Assembly: GCA_016793465.1 (NCBI GenBank)
Contig: JAEUJW010000045.1
Coordinates: forward strand, 1-39,599
Source of the DNA: Myxococcales bacterium
Lineage (GTDB): Bacteria > Myxococcota > Polyangia > Nannocystales > Nannocystaceae
DNA length: 39,599 nucleotides
Direction of reading: 5' to 3'
This document shows, one piece after another, positions 1 to 7,794 of the stretch (its first letter is position 1; every line of letters starts with the position of its first letter). A program made the position numbers and the translations under genes. The notes beneath the pieces were generated by a model that worked only from the letters and a program-made list of their open reading frames with translations, searched no databases and was not told the origin of the DNA.

Positions 1-175
<175 letters not shown>

Positions 176-462
176 GGACCCCCGATCAGGAGATTTCGGC
201 AGGACGCCAGGCTCTGCATCGAAGACCCGCTTCAGGCGAGCCCGCCACGACGATGCCCGGACCCCCGATCAGGAGATTTCGGCAGGACGCCGGGCTCTGC
301 ATCGAAGACCGGTTTCAGGCGAGCCCGTCACGGCGATGCCCGGACCACCGGATCGGAGATTTCGGCAGGGCGCCAGGCTCCGCATCGAAGACCGGTTTCA
401 GGCGAGCCCGTCACGGCGATGCCCGGACCCCGATCAGGAGATTTCGGCAGGGCGCCGGGCTC
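176..462 (+). repeat. 83-bp tandem repeat, three full copies plus a partial one
   Basis: Copies begin at 176, 259, 342 and 425, an exact 83-bp period. Each starts GGACC, carries a GATCAGGAGATTTCGGCAGG-like core and a CTTCAGGCGAGCCCG-like segment, and differs from the others by a few bases. The fourth copy stops after about 38 bp, nine bases before the stop codon (471) of the minus-strand lipoprotein gene, so the array lies in that gene's immediate 3' flank. Diverged copies of the same unit occur at 2684-2818 and 3545-3576. Open frames across it have no family resemblance and are not called as genes. Confidence 0.85.
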
Positions 463-470
463 GGGACCGA

Positions 471-2567
471 TCAGCCGGGCTCGACGGTGGGGCACACCTC
501 GTTGGGCCAGACCGCCGTGTTGTTGAGCTCGTCGCATTCGAACAGCTCGCCCTCGCCGACGCCGGTGTCGTCGACGGTGATGACGGGCTGCGACTGCGCG
601 AGCTTCTTGGCCTCGAAGGTGAAGTAGAGGATCTCGCCGGTCTTGCCGGACGGGATCGGCTGGGTGGTGTCGAGGGTGACGACGATCGGGCCGCCGGGGC
701 CGGCGCGCACGGTCACCGGCAGGCCGGCGGGCGCCTCGACGGTGCCGGCGTTGCGCGGGCGCGCGGCCATGAAGAACTGGCCCTGCTCGCACAGGTCCTC
801 GCAGACCTCGAGGATCTCGACCTGCAGGTCGGCGAACTCGCCGGGGGGCTGGCCGGCGTCGCCGGAGCGGAAGCTGTTGAAGCCGGGCAGCCAGTTGGCC
901 TGGTACTGGTTCGGGATCTTGCCGAGGTCGCTGACGTTGGTGATCGCGTAGGTGTGCTGGTTCCAGATCTTGCGCCCGGGCGGCCAGGTGTTGTCGGCGT
1001 CGCCGTAGACCGTGATGGCGCCGATGTTCGCGTTGCCGCCGCCGTGGCCGAGCACGATCTCGACGTGGTTGTCGCCGTCGACGTCGGCCACGATCGGGGT
1101 CTCGAGGATCGTCGCGCTCTGGTGGCCCATCGACAGGTACTTCGGCGAGCCGTCGAGGCCGGAGAAGAACCGGATGGCCTGCTCGTCGGCGTAGAGCACC
1201 TCGGGGTAGCCGTCCTTCTCGAAGTCGAACAGCACCGGGCCGGCCGCGCCGCTGGCGTCGGTGATCGGCGCCTGCCACACGACCGTGCCGCCCCACTTCA
1301 TGGCGATGAGGTTGTTCTGGGCCGCGAACACCAGCTCGGGCGTGCCGTCGCCGTCGAGGTCGTCGATCGCCGGGGCGCCGAGGTTGCCGGAGTAGCTCGG
1401 CGTCATCCACATCTGGGTGCCGTCGGACTCCATGCCGCTGACGTAGACGCCCGAGGTCTTGACGATCTCGCCGGCGCCGTCGAGGTCGAAGTCGGCGACG
1501 GCGACGAGGCCGTCGAGGCCGCCGTTGTTCCACAAGGCGGTGCCGTTCATGTCGTAGGCGGCGTTGCCGGTGACGACCTCCATCTCGCCGTCGGCGTCGA
1601 GGTCGACGACCGCCGAGAGCGCGCCGTAGGTGCCGCCGTTGGGCTGGCCGCCGTACGGGGCCATGCCGTTGCCGAACGCGCCGTTGCCGAGCACGGCGCC
1701 GGTGCTGGCGAGGATCGTGCGGCCGATGACGACCTCGGCCTGTCCGTCGCCGTCCATGTCGGCGATCGACGGGTAGTTGTAGCCGAGCGCGTCGAGCGGC
1801 GGGTAGCCGAGCGGGGTGCACCACTTCTCGGCGCCGGTGCGGCCGTCGAGGGCGCACACGCGGCTGCTGCTGGCGGTCACGACCTCGTTCCAGCCGTCGC
1901 CCTCGAGGTCGCCGAGCGCGAGCCCGCCGTCCTGCCCGTAGGGGCCCGCGACCTGCCAGGCGACGCCGCTGCCGTCGCCCCACAGGGCGACCACGCCCTG
2001 GGTCTGGTAGAGGAACACGAGCGGCTTGTCGGCGGCGTCGAGCTCGCCCGAGTTGTTGCTGTCGATGGTCTGCCCGGCCACGGGCGGGCCGTAGAACGGG
2101 GTCGAGCCCCACTTCCACTCGGTGACCGGGTTGAAGCCGCCCACCTGCAGCGGGATGTCGCACTCCATGTTGAGCGGGACGTCCTCGGTCGGGAACTCGC
2201 CGGGCTCGGTGCACAGGTTGCCGCCGGTGGTCTCGCCGGTGTCGCCGCTGCTGCCGGTGTCGCCGCTGCTGCCGGTGTCGCCGCTGCTGCCGGCGGTGGT
2301 CTCGCCGGTGTCGGAGACGGTGCCGGGCGTGCTCGTCGGGCTGGTGGTCGGCTGGGTGGTGGCCTCGGAGTTCGAGTTCGAGGCGGTGCCGTCGTCGTCC
2401 TCGGTCATGCCGCCGGACTGGCCGCCGTCGGTCGGGGTCGTGGTCGGAGGGTCGAGGGACAGCGAGCTGCCGGTCTGCGAGGCCGAACCATCGGCGGTCT
2501 CCCGACCGCTGTCGCCGCAGGCGAGCAAGAGGGCAGGCAAGGTCAAGACGAGTGCCGAACGAACCAT
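471..2567 (-). CDS. FG-GAP/VCBS repeat lipoprotein with C-terminal CARDB-like domain
   Basis: 698 residues from ATG at 2567. The start is chosen because it opens a lipoprotein signal with lipobox LLLAC (Cys17); the frame stays open far upstream but only through repeat DNA. Residues 20 to about 115 are a Ser/Thr/Gly/Asp linker with SSGDTG repeated, typical of Nannocystis-type surface lipoproteins. A string of calcium-loop FG-GAP motifs follows (DMDGDGQAEVVIG, DLDADGEMEVVTG, DLDGDGTPELVFA, DVDGDNHVEIVLG), consistent with a beta-propeller that displays or binds at the cell surface. The last ~110 residues resemble a CARDB adhesion-type fold and end with an ECDELNNTAV motif. No enzymatic residues are seen. 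It is probably transcribed alone: about 1 kb of repeats lies upstream and an 83-bp array abuts the stop. Ligand unknown. Confidence 0.88.
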   Translation of the reverse strand: MVRSALVLTLPALLLACGDSGRETADGSASQTGSSLSLDPPTTTPTDGGQSGGMTEDDDGTASNSNSEATTQPTTSPTSTPGTVSDTGETTAGSSGDTGSSGDTGSSGDTGETTGGNLCTEPGEFPTEDVPLNMECDIPLQVGGFNPVTEWKWGSTPFYGPPVAGQTIDSNNSGELDAADKPLVFLYQTQGVVALWGDGSGVAWQVAGPYGQDGGLALGDLEGDGWNEVVTASSSRVCALDGRTGAEKWCTPLGYPPLDALGYNYPSIADMDGDGQAEVVIGRTILASTGAVLGNGAFGNGMAPYGGQPNGGTYGALSAVVDLDADGEMEVVTGNAAYDMNGTALWNNGGLDGLVAVADFDLDGAGEIVKTSGVYVSGMESDGTQMWMTPSYSGNLGAPAIDDLDGDGTPELVFAAQNNLIAMKWGGTVVWQAPITDASGAAGPVLFDFEKDGYPEVLYADEQAIRFFSGLDGSPKYLSMGHQSATILETPIVADVDGDNHVEIVLGHGGGNANIGAITVYGDADNTWPPGRKIWNQHTYAITNVSDLGKIPNQYQANWLPGFNSFRSGDAGQPPGEFADLQVEILEVCEDLCEQGQFFMAARPRNAGTVEAPAGLPVTVRAGPGGPIVVTLDTTQPIPSGKTGEILYFTFEAKKLAQSQPVITVDDTGVGEGELFECDELNNTAVWPNEVCPTVEPG

Positions 2568-2683
2568 TGCGGCAACATCCTGCGAAGGCGGAGGGCTGTC
2601 AATCTCTCCAGCGTGACGGCCTCGCGGCCGCGCTCGCATCGCGCGGGCTCGCTTCCGATGGGCCGTATCGCGCGCCGGGTGTG

Positions 2684-2818
2684 GAGCCTGGCGTCCTGCC
2701 GAAGTCTCCTGATCGGGGGTCCGGGGGTCGCCGTGGCGGGTGAGCTTCGCCTGGAACGGGTCTTCGACCCGCTCCAGGCGAACTCTTAATACCCGCCACG
2801 GCGACCCCCGGACCCCCG
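2684..2818. repeat. Head-to-head pair of 83-bp-family repeats forming a very long palindrome
   Basis: 2684-2766 matches the reverse complement of the 83-bp unit found at 176-462, and 2763-2818 matches part of the same unit in direct orientation. Together they make a composite hairpin. The outer arms 2714-2741 and 2791-2818 are perfectly complementary over 28 bp. The inner arms 2746-2762 and 2766-2782 pair over 17 bp with one mismatch around a TTC loop. It sits about 150 bp upstream of the lipoprotein start at 2567, so it is not that gene's terminator. Confidence 0.8.
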
Positions 2819-2888
2819 GGCGGATGACCTCGTGGAACGCGCGGCGCTGGCCGCTCTCGAGCGGAGGCCGTGTGCGCTGCGGATGTGT

Positions 2889-2930
2889 GCCGGGAGCTGC
2901 GGGCCCGCGATCGGGCCCGCAGCTCCCGGC
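2889..2930. other. 19-bp perfect inverted repeat with CGAT loop
   Basis: Arms 2889-2907 and 2912-2930 are perfectly complementary with a 4-base loop. The arm reads GCCGGGAGCTGCGGGCCCG. No T-run follows on either strand, so intrinsic termination is not clearly supported. The flanks have no gene. Confidence 0.75.
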
Positions 2931-2963
2931 TCGTCGACTGGCTCGATCCTCGCCAGCTCCGTT

Positions 2964-3067
2964 GTTCGCGGGCGTCTCCGAGGTCGTCGCGGGCACCGAA
3001 GACGCGGCGCGTCCCCTCGAGTTCGCGGGCGTCTCCGAGGTCGTCGCGGGCACCGAAGACGCGGCGC
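2964..3067 (+). repeat. 47-bp perfect direct repeat
   Basis: 2964-3010 and 3021-3067 are identical, separated by 10 bp (period 57). The unit begins GTTCGCGGGCGTCTCCGAGG. It lies in gene-free DNA. Confidence 0.8.
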
Positions 3068-3159
3068 TCCGCGCGTCCCTCGACGAGCTCCGCGTCGATG
3101 GATCGCGGAGCGAGGGGAGCCGATGCCCGCGACGGACTCGCGTGTGGGCTCGCGGCCTG

Positions 3160-3540
3160 CAGCGATGCATCACGCGGAGCTCGTGGTCGTGCGGCGTGCA
3201 GCGAGCGGTGCGGGCGAAGCATGCCGAGCGCGTGGCGGTGCGGCGTGCATCGGCGCGGGTGACGGCATCACGGAGCACGTGCTCGTGCGGCGTGCAGCGA
3301 GCGGTGCGGGCGATGGCATCACACGAGCGCGTGGCGGTGCGGCGTGCATCGGCGTGGGTGACGGCATCACGGAGCACGTGCTCGTGCGGCGTGCAGCGAG
3401 CGGTGCGGGCGATGGCATCACGCGGGTTCGTGTCGTGCGGCGTGCGGCGGCGCGGGTGACGGCATCACGGAGCACGTGCTCGTGCGACGTGCATCGGCGC
3501 GGGCGATGTCATCACGCGAGCTCGTGTCGTGCGGCGTGCG
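3160..3540 (+). repeat. Higher-order tandem repeat (~99 bp made of ~51 + ~48 bp subunits)
   Basis: Two related subunits alternate. Both contain GGCATCAC and GTGCGGCGTGC; one continues AGCGAGCGGTGCGGGC, the other ATCGGCG. The perfect 12-bp palindrome GAGCACGTGCTC recurs at 3273-3284, 3372-3383 and 3470-3481, spaced 99 and 98 bp. The outer copies are more diverged. Frames through it give low-complexity Arg/Ala-rich peptides with no family resemblance on either strand, so it is treated as non-coding. Together with the elements at 2684-3067 it fills the 1-kb gap between the two flanking genes. Confidence 0.75.
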
Positions 3541-3544
3541 ACGG

Positions 3545-3578
3545 CGCGGACAGGAGACTTCGGCGGGACGCCAGGCTC
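3545..3578 (+). repeat. Isolated diverged core of the 83-bp repeat at a gene's 3' end
   Basis: The stretch contains CAGGAGACTTCGGCGGGACG followed by CCAGGCTC, matching the core of the 83-bp unit. It runs directly into the stop codon (3577-3579) of the minus-strand gene, the same placement as the array beside the stop at 471. Confidence 0.65.
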
Positions 3579-6500
3579 AGGGCTTCGGCGCCGCGCTCGC
3601 AGGGGCCGCGCCAGGCGACCCCGAAGGCACGCTGCCGAAGTTCGGCGTGACGGGCGTCGTCGCTGGAGCGGACGCGGGCGCGGGCGTGCCGGCGCCGGAC
3701 TCCGGCGCAGGCTGGCCGACGGGCACGACCGGACGCTCGGGCGCGTTCGGGCTCGGCGCCGACACGGGGGTGAGGAGCTGGGCCGGCGGCGCCGGACGCG
3801 ACGGAGCCGGGGCGGGCGCGGGCTTGGCCTCGATCGTGGCCTCGGCCTTGCGGCGCGGCGCCCACACGGGTTTGGGCTTCAGTTTAATTTTGCCGCCAAA
3901 CAGCGAGAAGTAGCGCTGGCCGTCCTCGTTGCCGCCGCCGATCGCCCCGAACAGCGCGCGCCAGTGCAGGCCGGGCTGCTTGCCGTGCTGGCGCGTCCAC
4001 CAGCCGAGGCCGGGGCCGACGACGTTGGTCGCGCGCTGGTTCTTGCGGACGTGGCGGGTGAACAGCGCCGGGACGACCTGGGTGATCGTGCCCTTGCGGC
4101 GGACGTCCCACCACAGCGGGAGGCCGACGGTGCCCGAGTTCTTACCGCGCTCGATGTGCCACAGCAGGGGGAACTGCACCCAGTCGTTGTTCTCGCCGCG
4201 GCGCGACTGGAACACCAGGCCGGGGGGGACCATCGTGAACGTCTTGTCCTTCGACCAGTGGTCGTCGCGGACGAACAGCGGGAGCAGCCAGAACAGGCGG
4301 CGCTCGGCGTAGGCGTGCATGCCGAGGAAGAGCGGCGGGAGCACCGCGGTCGTGACCTTGTGCGGGCGGCGGAAGTGCCACATGAGCAGGCCGGCCTCGA
4401 ACCACCGGTAGTCCTCCTTGCGGCGCTCGATGAACAGCGGGCCGCCGGCGACGGTCCAGCCGCGCGACTCGGTGCGGTGGTTCTTCTGCAGGAACAGCGG
4501 GAAGACCACGGTGGTCGCGTGCGTGCGGGTGACGGTGCGGCCGACGTTGAGGGCGTACCAGGTCAGGCGCTCGGTCGGACGGACCACGGCGCCGCCCAGC
4601 AGGGTGAGGAACTTGGTGCCGCCCTTGTCCTTGTCGAACCAGTAGAGGCCGAGCGCGCTGTGGGTGCGGCGGCCCTGGCCGTCGCGGCCGGCCACGAACA
4701 GGGGGAAGCTGCCCCACAGGGTGTAGCGGCAGCGTTCGTCGTCCTCCTCGCGGAAGCCGCACTTCTGGTAGCGGAACAGCAGCGGGACGAACCCGGTGAA
4801 GCGGAAGTTCTTGGCCAGGCGGAAGGCGTCGACGAACCCCGGCGGGGCCATGCTAAAGCGCGTGAAGTTGTACTGGCCCTTGGTGCCGAGCGCGAACGGG
4901 AGCGCGACCCAGGTGCGCCGGCCGTTGGCCTTGCGGCGGTCGAACCACAGCGGGATGGCGATCGTCGTGTGCTCGCCGCGCGCCTTGTCGGCGACGTGGA
5001 CGATGAGCGGCAGCGAGACCAGGCGGCGCTTCTCGAGCGAGTCGTGCCACCAGTAGACCGGGACCAGGCCGGTGTTGAGCTGCGTGCGGCTCAGGCGGTG
5101 GAAGAACGGGCCGGCCACCAGCGTGTGGGTGTGGCGCGAGGGGTCGCGCGCGCTGAAGAACGGGGGGATGAGGCCGGCGTCGACGTCGATGCCCGCGGGC
5201 TGGCGCTGGCGGAAGTAGAACGGGAACACCGCGAGGTTGCGGCGCGGCTTGTCGCCGCGGGTGGCGGTCCGCCAGATCAGCGGCGACCACATGTCGAGGT
5301 CCTCGCCGGGGGCGCGGTGGCGGGCGAACAGCGGGCCGACCACGAGGTTCGTCGCCATGCCGCCCTCGACCGGCCGACGATCGTTGAACACCAGCGGGAT
5401 GAAGCCGAACGACGAGCGGCGCCGATCGGCCGGGCCGCTGGTGTCGCGCGACCCGTACAGCAGCGGCGTGGCCATCCACGTGCTGCGATCTTTGGTCTTC
5501 AGGCCGCCGCCGAGCGGGGTGATCGTCAGCACGCGGTCGGCGTGCTGGCGGCGGTACAGCAGCGGGAACATCACCGTGTGGCGCTCGTCGTTCGGGCGTT
5601 TGATGTCCCAGAACAGGTTGAGCACGCCGAGGGTGCGGCTGCCGGGGCCGGTGGTCCGCGCGAAGATCGGCGAGATGGTGGTGCTGCGCCGCTCGGCGAG
5701 GTCGTGGACGTGGCCGAACAGCAGCGGGGGGACCACGGCGTAGCGCTGCTTGTCGTCGCGGCCGGCGGAGAACAGCGGCAGGACGCCGGCGTGCCAGCCG
5801 GGGATCGTGCGGCGCAGGTAGAACGGGCCGAGCGCCCAGGTGTCGTGCCAGCGGGTCCTGTCGCTGTCGTGGACGTGGCCGAACAGCAGCGGGGCGAAGA
5901 TCTGCCAGCGCTTGCTGCCGTCGCGGCCGAAGAACGAGAGCAGCGGGAGCGGCAGCGCGTACGACCTGCGGTCGCCCCGGTGGTCCATCACGAACAGCGG
6001 CGGGACGACGACGCGGTGGGTCTCGGGGCCGCCGGGCGTGCGGTCGCGGAAGCGCCAGAACAGCGGCGTGACGACCTGGAAGCTGCGGCCCTTCGGGTCG
6101 TGCTGGCCGAAGGTGAGCAGCGGGGCGAGGCCGAAGGTGTAGCCGCGGCCGGGCCGGCGGGTGAAGCCGCCGAGCGGGACGACGGCGGTGGTGGTCGCGC
6201 CGGTCAGGCGGTCGCCGAACTGCCAGAACAGCGGGAACAGCACGCGGTTGTGCTGGGCGGGGTCGCGGTACGAGACCCACGGGAAGGCGGCCCAGGCGGT
6301 CGTGCCGCGCACGTGGTTCTGGCTGCGCCAGACCAGCGGGGTGACGGCGGTGAGGCTGCGCTCGGGGCTCTTGGTCTGGAACAGGACCAGCGGCGGGACG
6401 GCCCAGGCGGTCTTGCGGCGGGCGTCGTCGCTGCGCTTGACGAACAGCAGGGTGAAGACGTCGCGGCGGTTGCCGAACTCGCGGCTGCTCCAGTGCGCGA

Positions 6501-7665
6501 ACGGGAAGATCGTGTGGTGGCGGACGCCCTTGGCCTTGTTGCGCCAGCCGGCGTACAGCGGGATCCCGAGGGTGATGCGGTTGACGCCCTTGGTGACCTG
6601 CACGAACAGCGGCGCGCCGACGAAGTAGCGCAGGTCGTTCTGCGGGTCGTCGTCGGTGGTGTTCTTGTGGCCGTACCAGAACAGCACGAGGTCGAAGCCG
6701 CGGAGGCTGTCGGGCGTCTTCTGGTGGTAGTGGAAGGGGACGACGACGAGGTTCTTGACCTGCTTGTTGCCCCAGTGCCAAACCAGCGGGAACTGGCCGA
6801 AGTTGAACTGCTCGCCGACCCGCTTGTAGCCCATCAGCAGCACGCCGGCGCCCCACGCGGTGGTGCGCTCGGAGAAGCTGCCGAAGAACAGCGCCAGCGG
6901 CGAGAGGTAGCGCCGCTTCTGCGTGCGCGCGCTGTACCACCCGGTCGTCAGGCTGAGATCGAAGTGGAACAGCATGTCCGGGTTCTGCGGACCCGCGCTG
7001 CGGTGCACGAACAACGGCGGGAGGGTCAGCGCGCGCGTGCGGTGGGTCGTCCAGGTGCGGTCGATCCAGAACGGCGGGACGATGCGGCTGCGAAGGAGGC
7101 GCTGCGGGCCGGCCTCGACCTGCTCGGCCTCGGGCGGCGGAGGCGGCTGCTGCTCGCGCGGCAAGGAGCGGGCGAGGGCGTCGGCGGTGGTGCCGCCCGA
7201 TGCGCCGGCGTCGGACTCGGCGTCGGCCTCGGCGTCGGCCTCGGCGTCGAACTCGCCGAGCTGCGGCTGGGGGATCGCGGTCGGGGCGGGGATCGTCGGC
7301 GGGGTCCCGCCGGGGATCGGGCTGCTGCCCGAAGGGACAGGTGACGCGGGCGGCGCGGCTTCACCGGCGGGCGGCTCGGCGGGCGGCGGCTCGCCGGCGA
7401 CGGGCTCGCTGGTCGGCTGGCGCCGCGGTAGGCGGCTCGGCGGGGCGACCAGGGCCCGCGTGGCGCCGCTGCCGGCGAGCGCCCAGAAGGTGGCGTCGAG
7501 CCCGAAGGCGTCGCGCGTCCGCGGCGGCGCGACGAGGGCCGCCGGCGCGGCCTGCACGAGGCCCGCGTCGAGCGCGACGAGCACGGCGCACGCGACGACC
7601 ACCGCACGACCGAGAGGCGCGGGGGTCCAGCCAGGAGGGCCGCGCTCGGGCTCGGGGGCATTCAC
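3577..7665 (-). CDS. Giant Pro-Leu-Phe strand-repeat protein, probably outer-membrane
   Basis: About 1,362 residues, family not recognised. A hydrophobic export signal (VVVACAVLVALDAGLVQA, cleavage likely before AP) is followed by about 100 Pro/Ala/Glu-rich residues. Then come more than 1,000 residues of a loose 20-27-residue repeat: an apolar strand ending in PLF, PLFW, PPLF or PLLF, then a short polar Arg/Asp-rich turn (TPLFWRFRDR, LPLFVRDDHW, VFPLFLQKNH). The tail, roughly the last 100 residues, is Pro/Ala-rich. Regular alternation of aromatic strand and charged turn suggests antiparallel beta structure such as a very large barrel or solenoid; this is inference. GTG at 7665 is preferred because a -35/-10 pair at 7676-7705 would start transcription just upstream; TTG at 7686 would add seven residues. 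AAA-ATT-AAA codons near 3883-3891 are atypical for the gene. Confidence 0.8.
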   Translation of the reverse strand: MNAPEPERGPPGWTPAPLGRAVVVACAVLVALDAGLVQAAPAALVAPPRTRDAFGLDATFWALAGSGATRALVAPPSRLPRRQPTSEPVAGEPPPAEPPAGEAAPPASPVPSGSSPIPGGTPPTIPAPTAIPQPQLGEFDAEADAEADAESDAGASGGTTADALARSLPREQQPPPPPEAEQVEAGPQRLLRSRIVPPFWIDRTWTTHRTRALTLPPLFVHRSAGPQNPDMLFHFDLSLTTGWYSARTQKRRYLSPLALFFGSFSERTTAWGAGVLLMGYKRVGEQFNFGQFPLVWHWGNKQVKNLVVVPFHYHQKTPDSLRGFDLVLFWYGHKNTTDDDPQNDLRYFVGAPLFVQVTKGVNRITLGIPLYAGWRNKAKGVRHHTIFPFAHWSSREFGNRRDVFTLLFVKRSDDARRKTAWAVPPLVLFQTKSPERSLTAVTPLVWRSQNHVRGTTAWAAFPWVSYRDPAQHNRVLFPLFWQFGDRLTGATTTAVVPLGGFTRRPGRGYTFGLAPLLTFGQHDPKGRSFQVVTPLFWRFRDRTPGGPETHRVVVPPLFVMDHRGDRRSYALPLPLLSFFGRDGSKRWQIFAPLLFGHVHDSDRTRWHDTWALGPFYLRRTIPGWHAGVLPLFSAGRDDKQRYAVVPPLLFGHVHDLAERRSTTISPIFARTTGPGSRTLGVLNLFWDIKRPNDERHTVMFPLLYRRQHADRVLTITPLGGGLKTKDRSTWMATPLLYGSRDTSGPADRRRSSFGFIPLVFNDRRPVEGGMATNLVVGPLFARHRAPGEDLDMWSPLIWRTATRGDKPRRNLAVFPFYFRQRQPAGIDVDAGLIPPFFSARDPSRHTHTLVAGPFFHRLSRTQLNTGLVPVYWWHDSLEKRRLVSLPLIVHVADKARGEHTTIAIPLWFDRRKANGRRTWVALPFALGTKGQYNFTRFSMAPPGFVDAFRLAKNFRFTGFVPLLFRYQKCGFREEDDERCRYTLWGSFPLFVAGRDGQGRRTHSALGLYWFDKDKGGTKFLTLLGGAVVRPTERLTWYALNVGRTVTRTHATTVVFPLFLQKNHRTESRGWTVAGGPLFIERRKEDYRWFEAGLLMWHFRRPHKVTTAVLPPLFLGMHAYAERRLFWLLPLFVRDDHWSKDKTFTMVPPGLVFQSRRGENNDWVQFPLLWHIERGKNSGTVGLPLWWDVRRKGTITQVVPALFTRHVRKNQRATNVVGPGLGWWTRQHGKQPGLHWRALFGAIGGGNEDGQRYFSLFGGKIKLKPKPVWAPRRKAEATIEAKPAPAPAPSRPAPPAQLLTPVSAPSPNAPERPVVPVGQPAPESGAGTPAPASAPATTPVTPNFGSVPSGSPGAAPASAAPKP

Positions 7666-7675
7666 GGGCGGGGTG

Positions 7676-7705
7676 GGGATAGCCAAAGAGCGTTTGCCGT
7701 GTCAA
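7676..7705 (-). promoter_or_regulatory. Candidate minus-strand sigma70-type promoter
   Basis: Read on the minus strand, TTGACA (7705-7700) is followed after 18 bp by TATCCC (7681-7676), a perfect -35 with a weak -10. Transcription would start about 7669, a few bases before the GTG at 7665, implying a leaderless or nearly leaderless mRNA for the large strand-repeat protein. Confidence 0.35.
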
Positions 7706-7732
7706 CCCTGCGCGGCGCCGGGGCGAGGAGGT

Positions 7733-7761
7733 TTGACAGGCGAGGGGCTCGGCGCTATGGC
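7733..7761 (+). promoter_or_regulatory. Candidate plus-strand sigma70-type promoter
   Basis: TTGACA (7733-7738), a 17-bp spacer and TATGGC (7756-7761). The -35 is perfect and the spacing ideal; the -10 matches at three of six positions. It would give the DUF177 gene (start 7795) a leader of about 27 nt, and it is divergent from the candidate promoter at 7676-7705. Confidence 0.5.
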
Positions 7762-7794
7762 AACAGCCCCGGCGAAGGCGAAATTATTAAAGGC

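Noticed and set aside
176..3578. CRISPR array
   Set aside because: The units are tandem without unique spacers, or are inverted; there are no cas genes.
2740..3650. Open frames through the 1-kb repeat region
   Set aside because: They only translate the repeat units (Arg/Ala-rich) in several frames and have no start or family support.
3529..7344. A 1,271-codon plus-strand frame opposite the strand-repeat protein
   Set aside because: It is antisense and low complexity with no motif, whereas the minus frame has an export signal and regular repeats.
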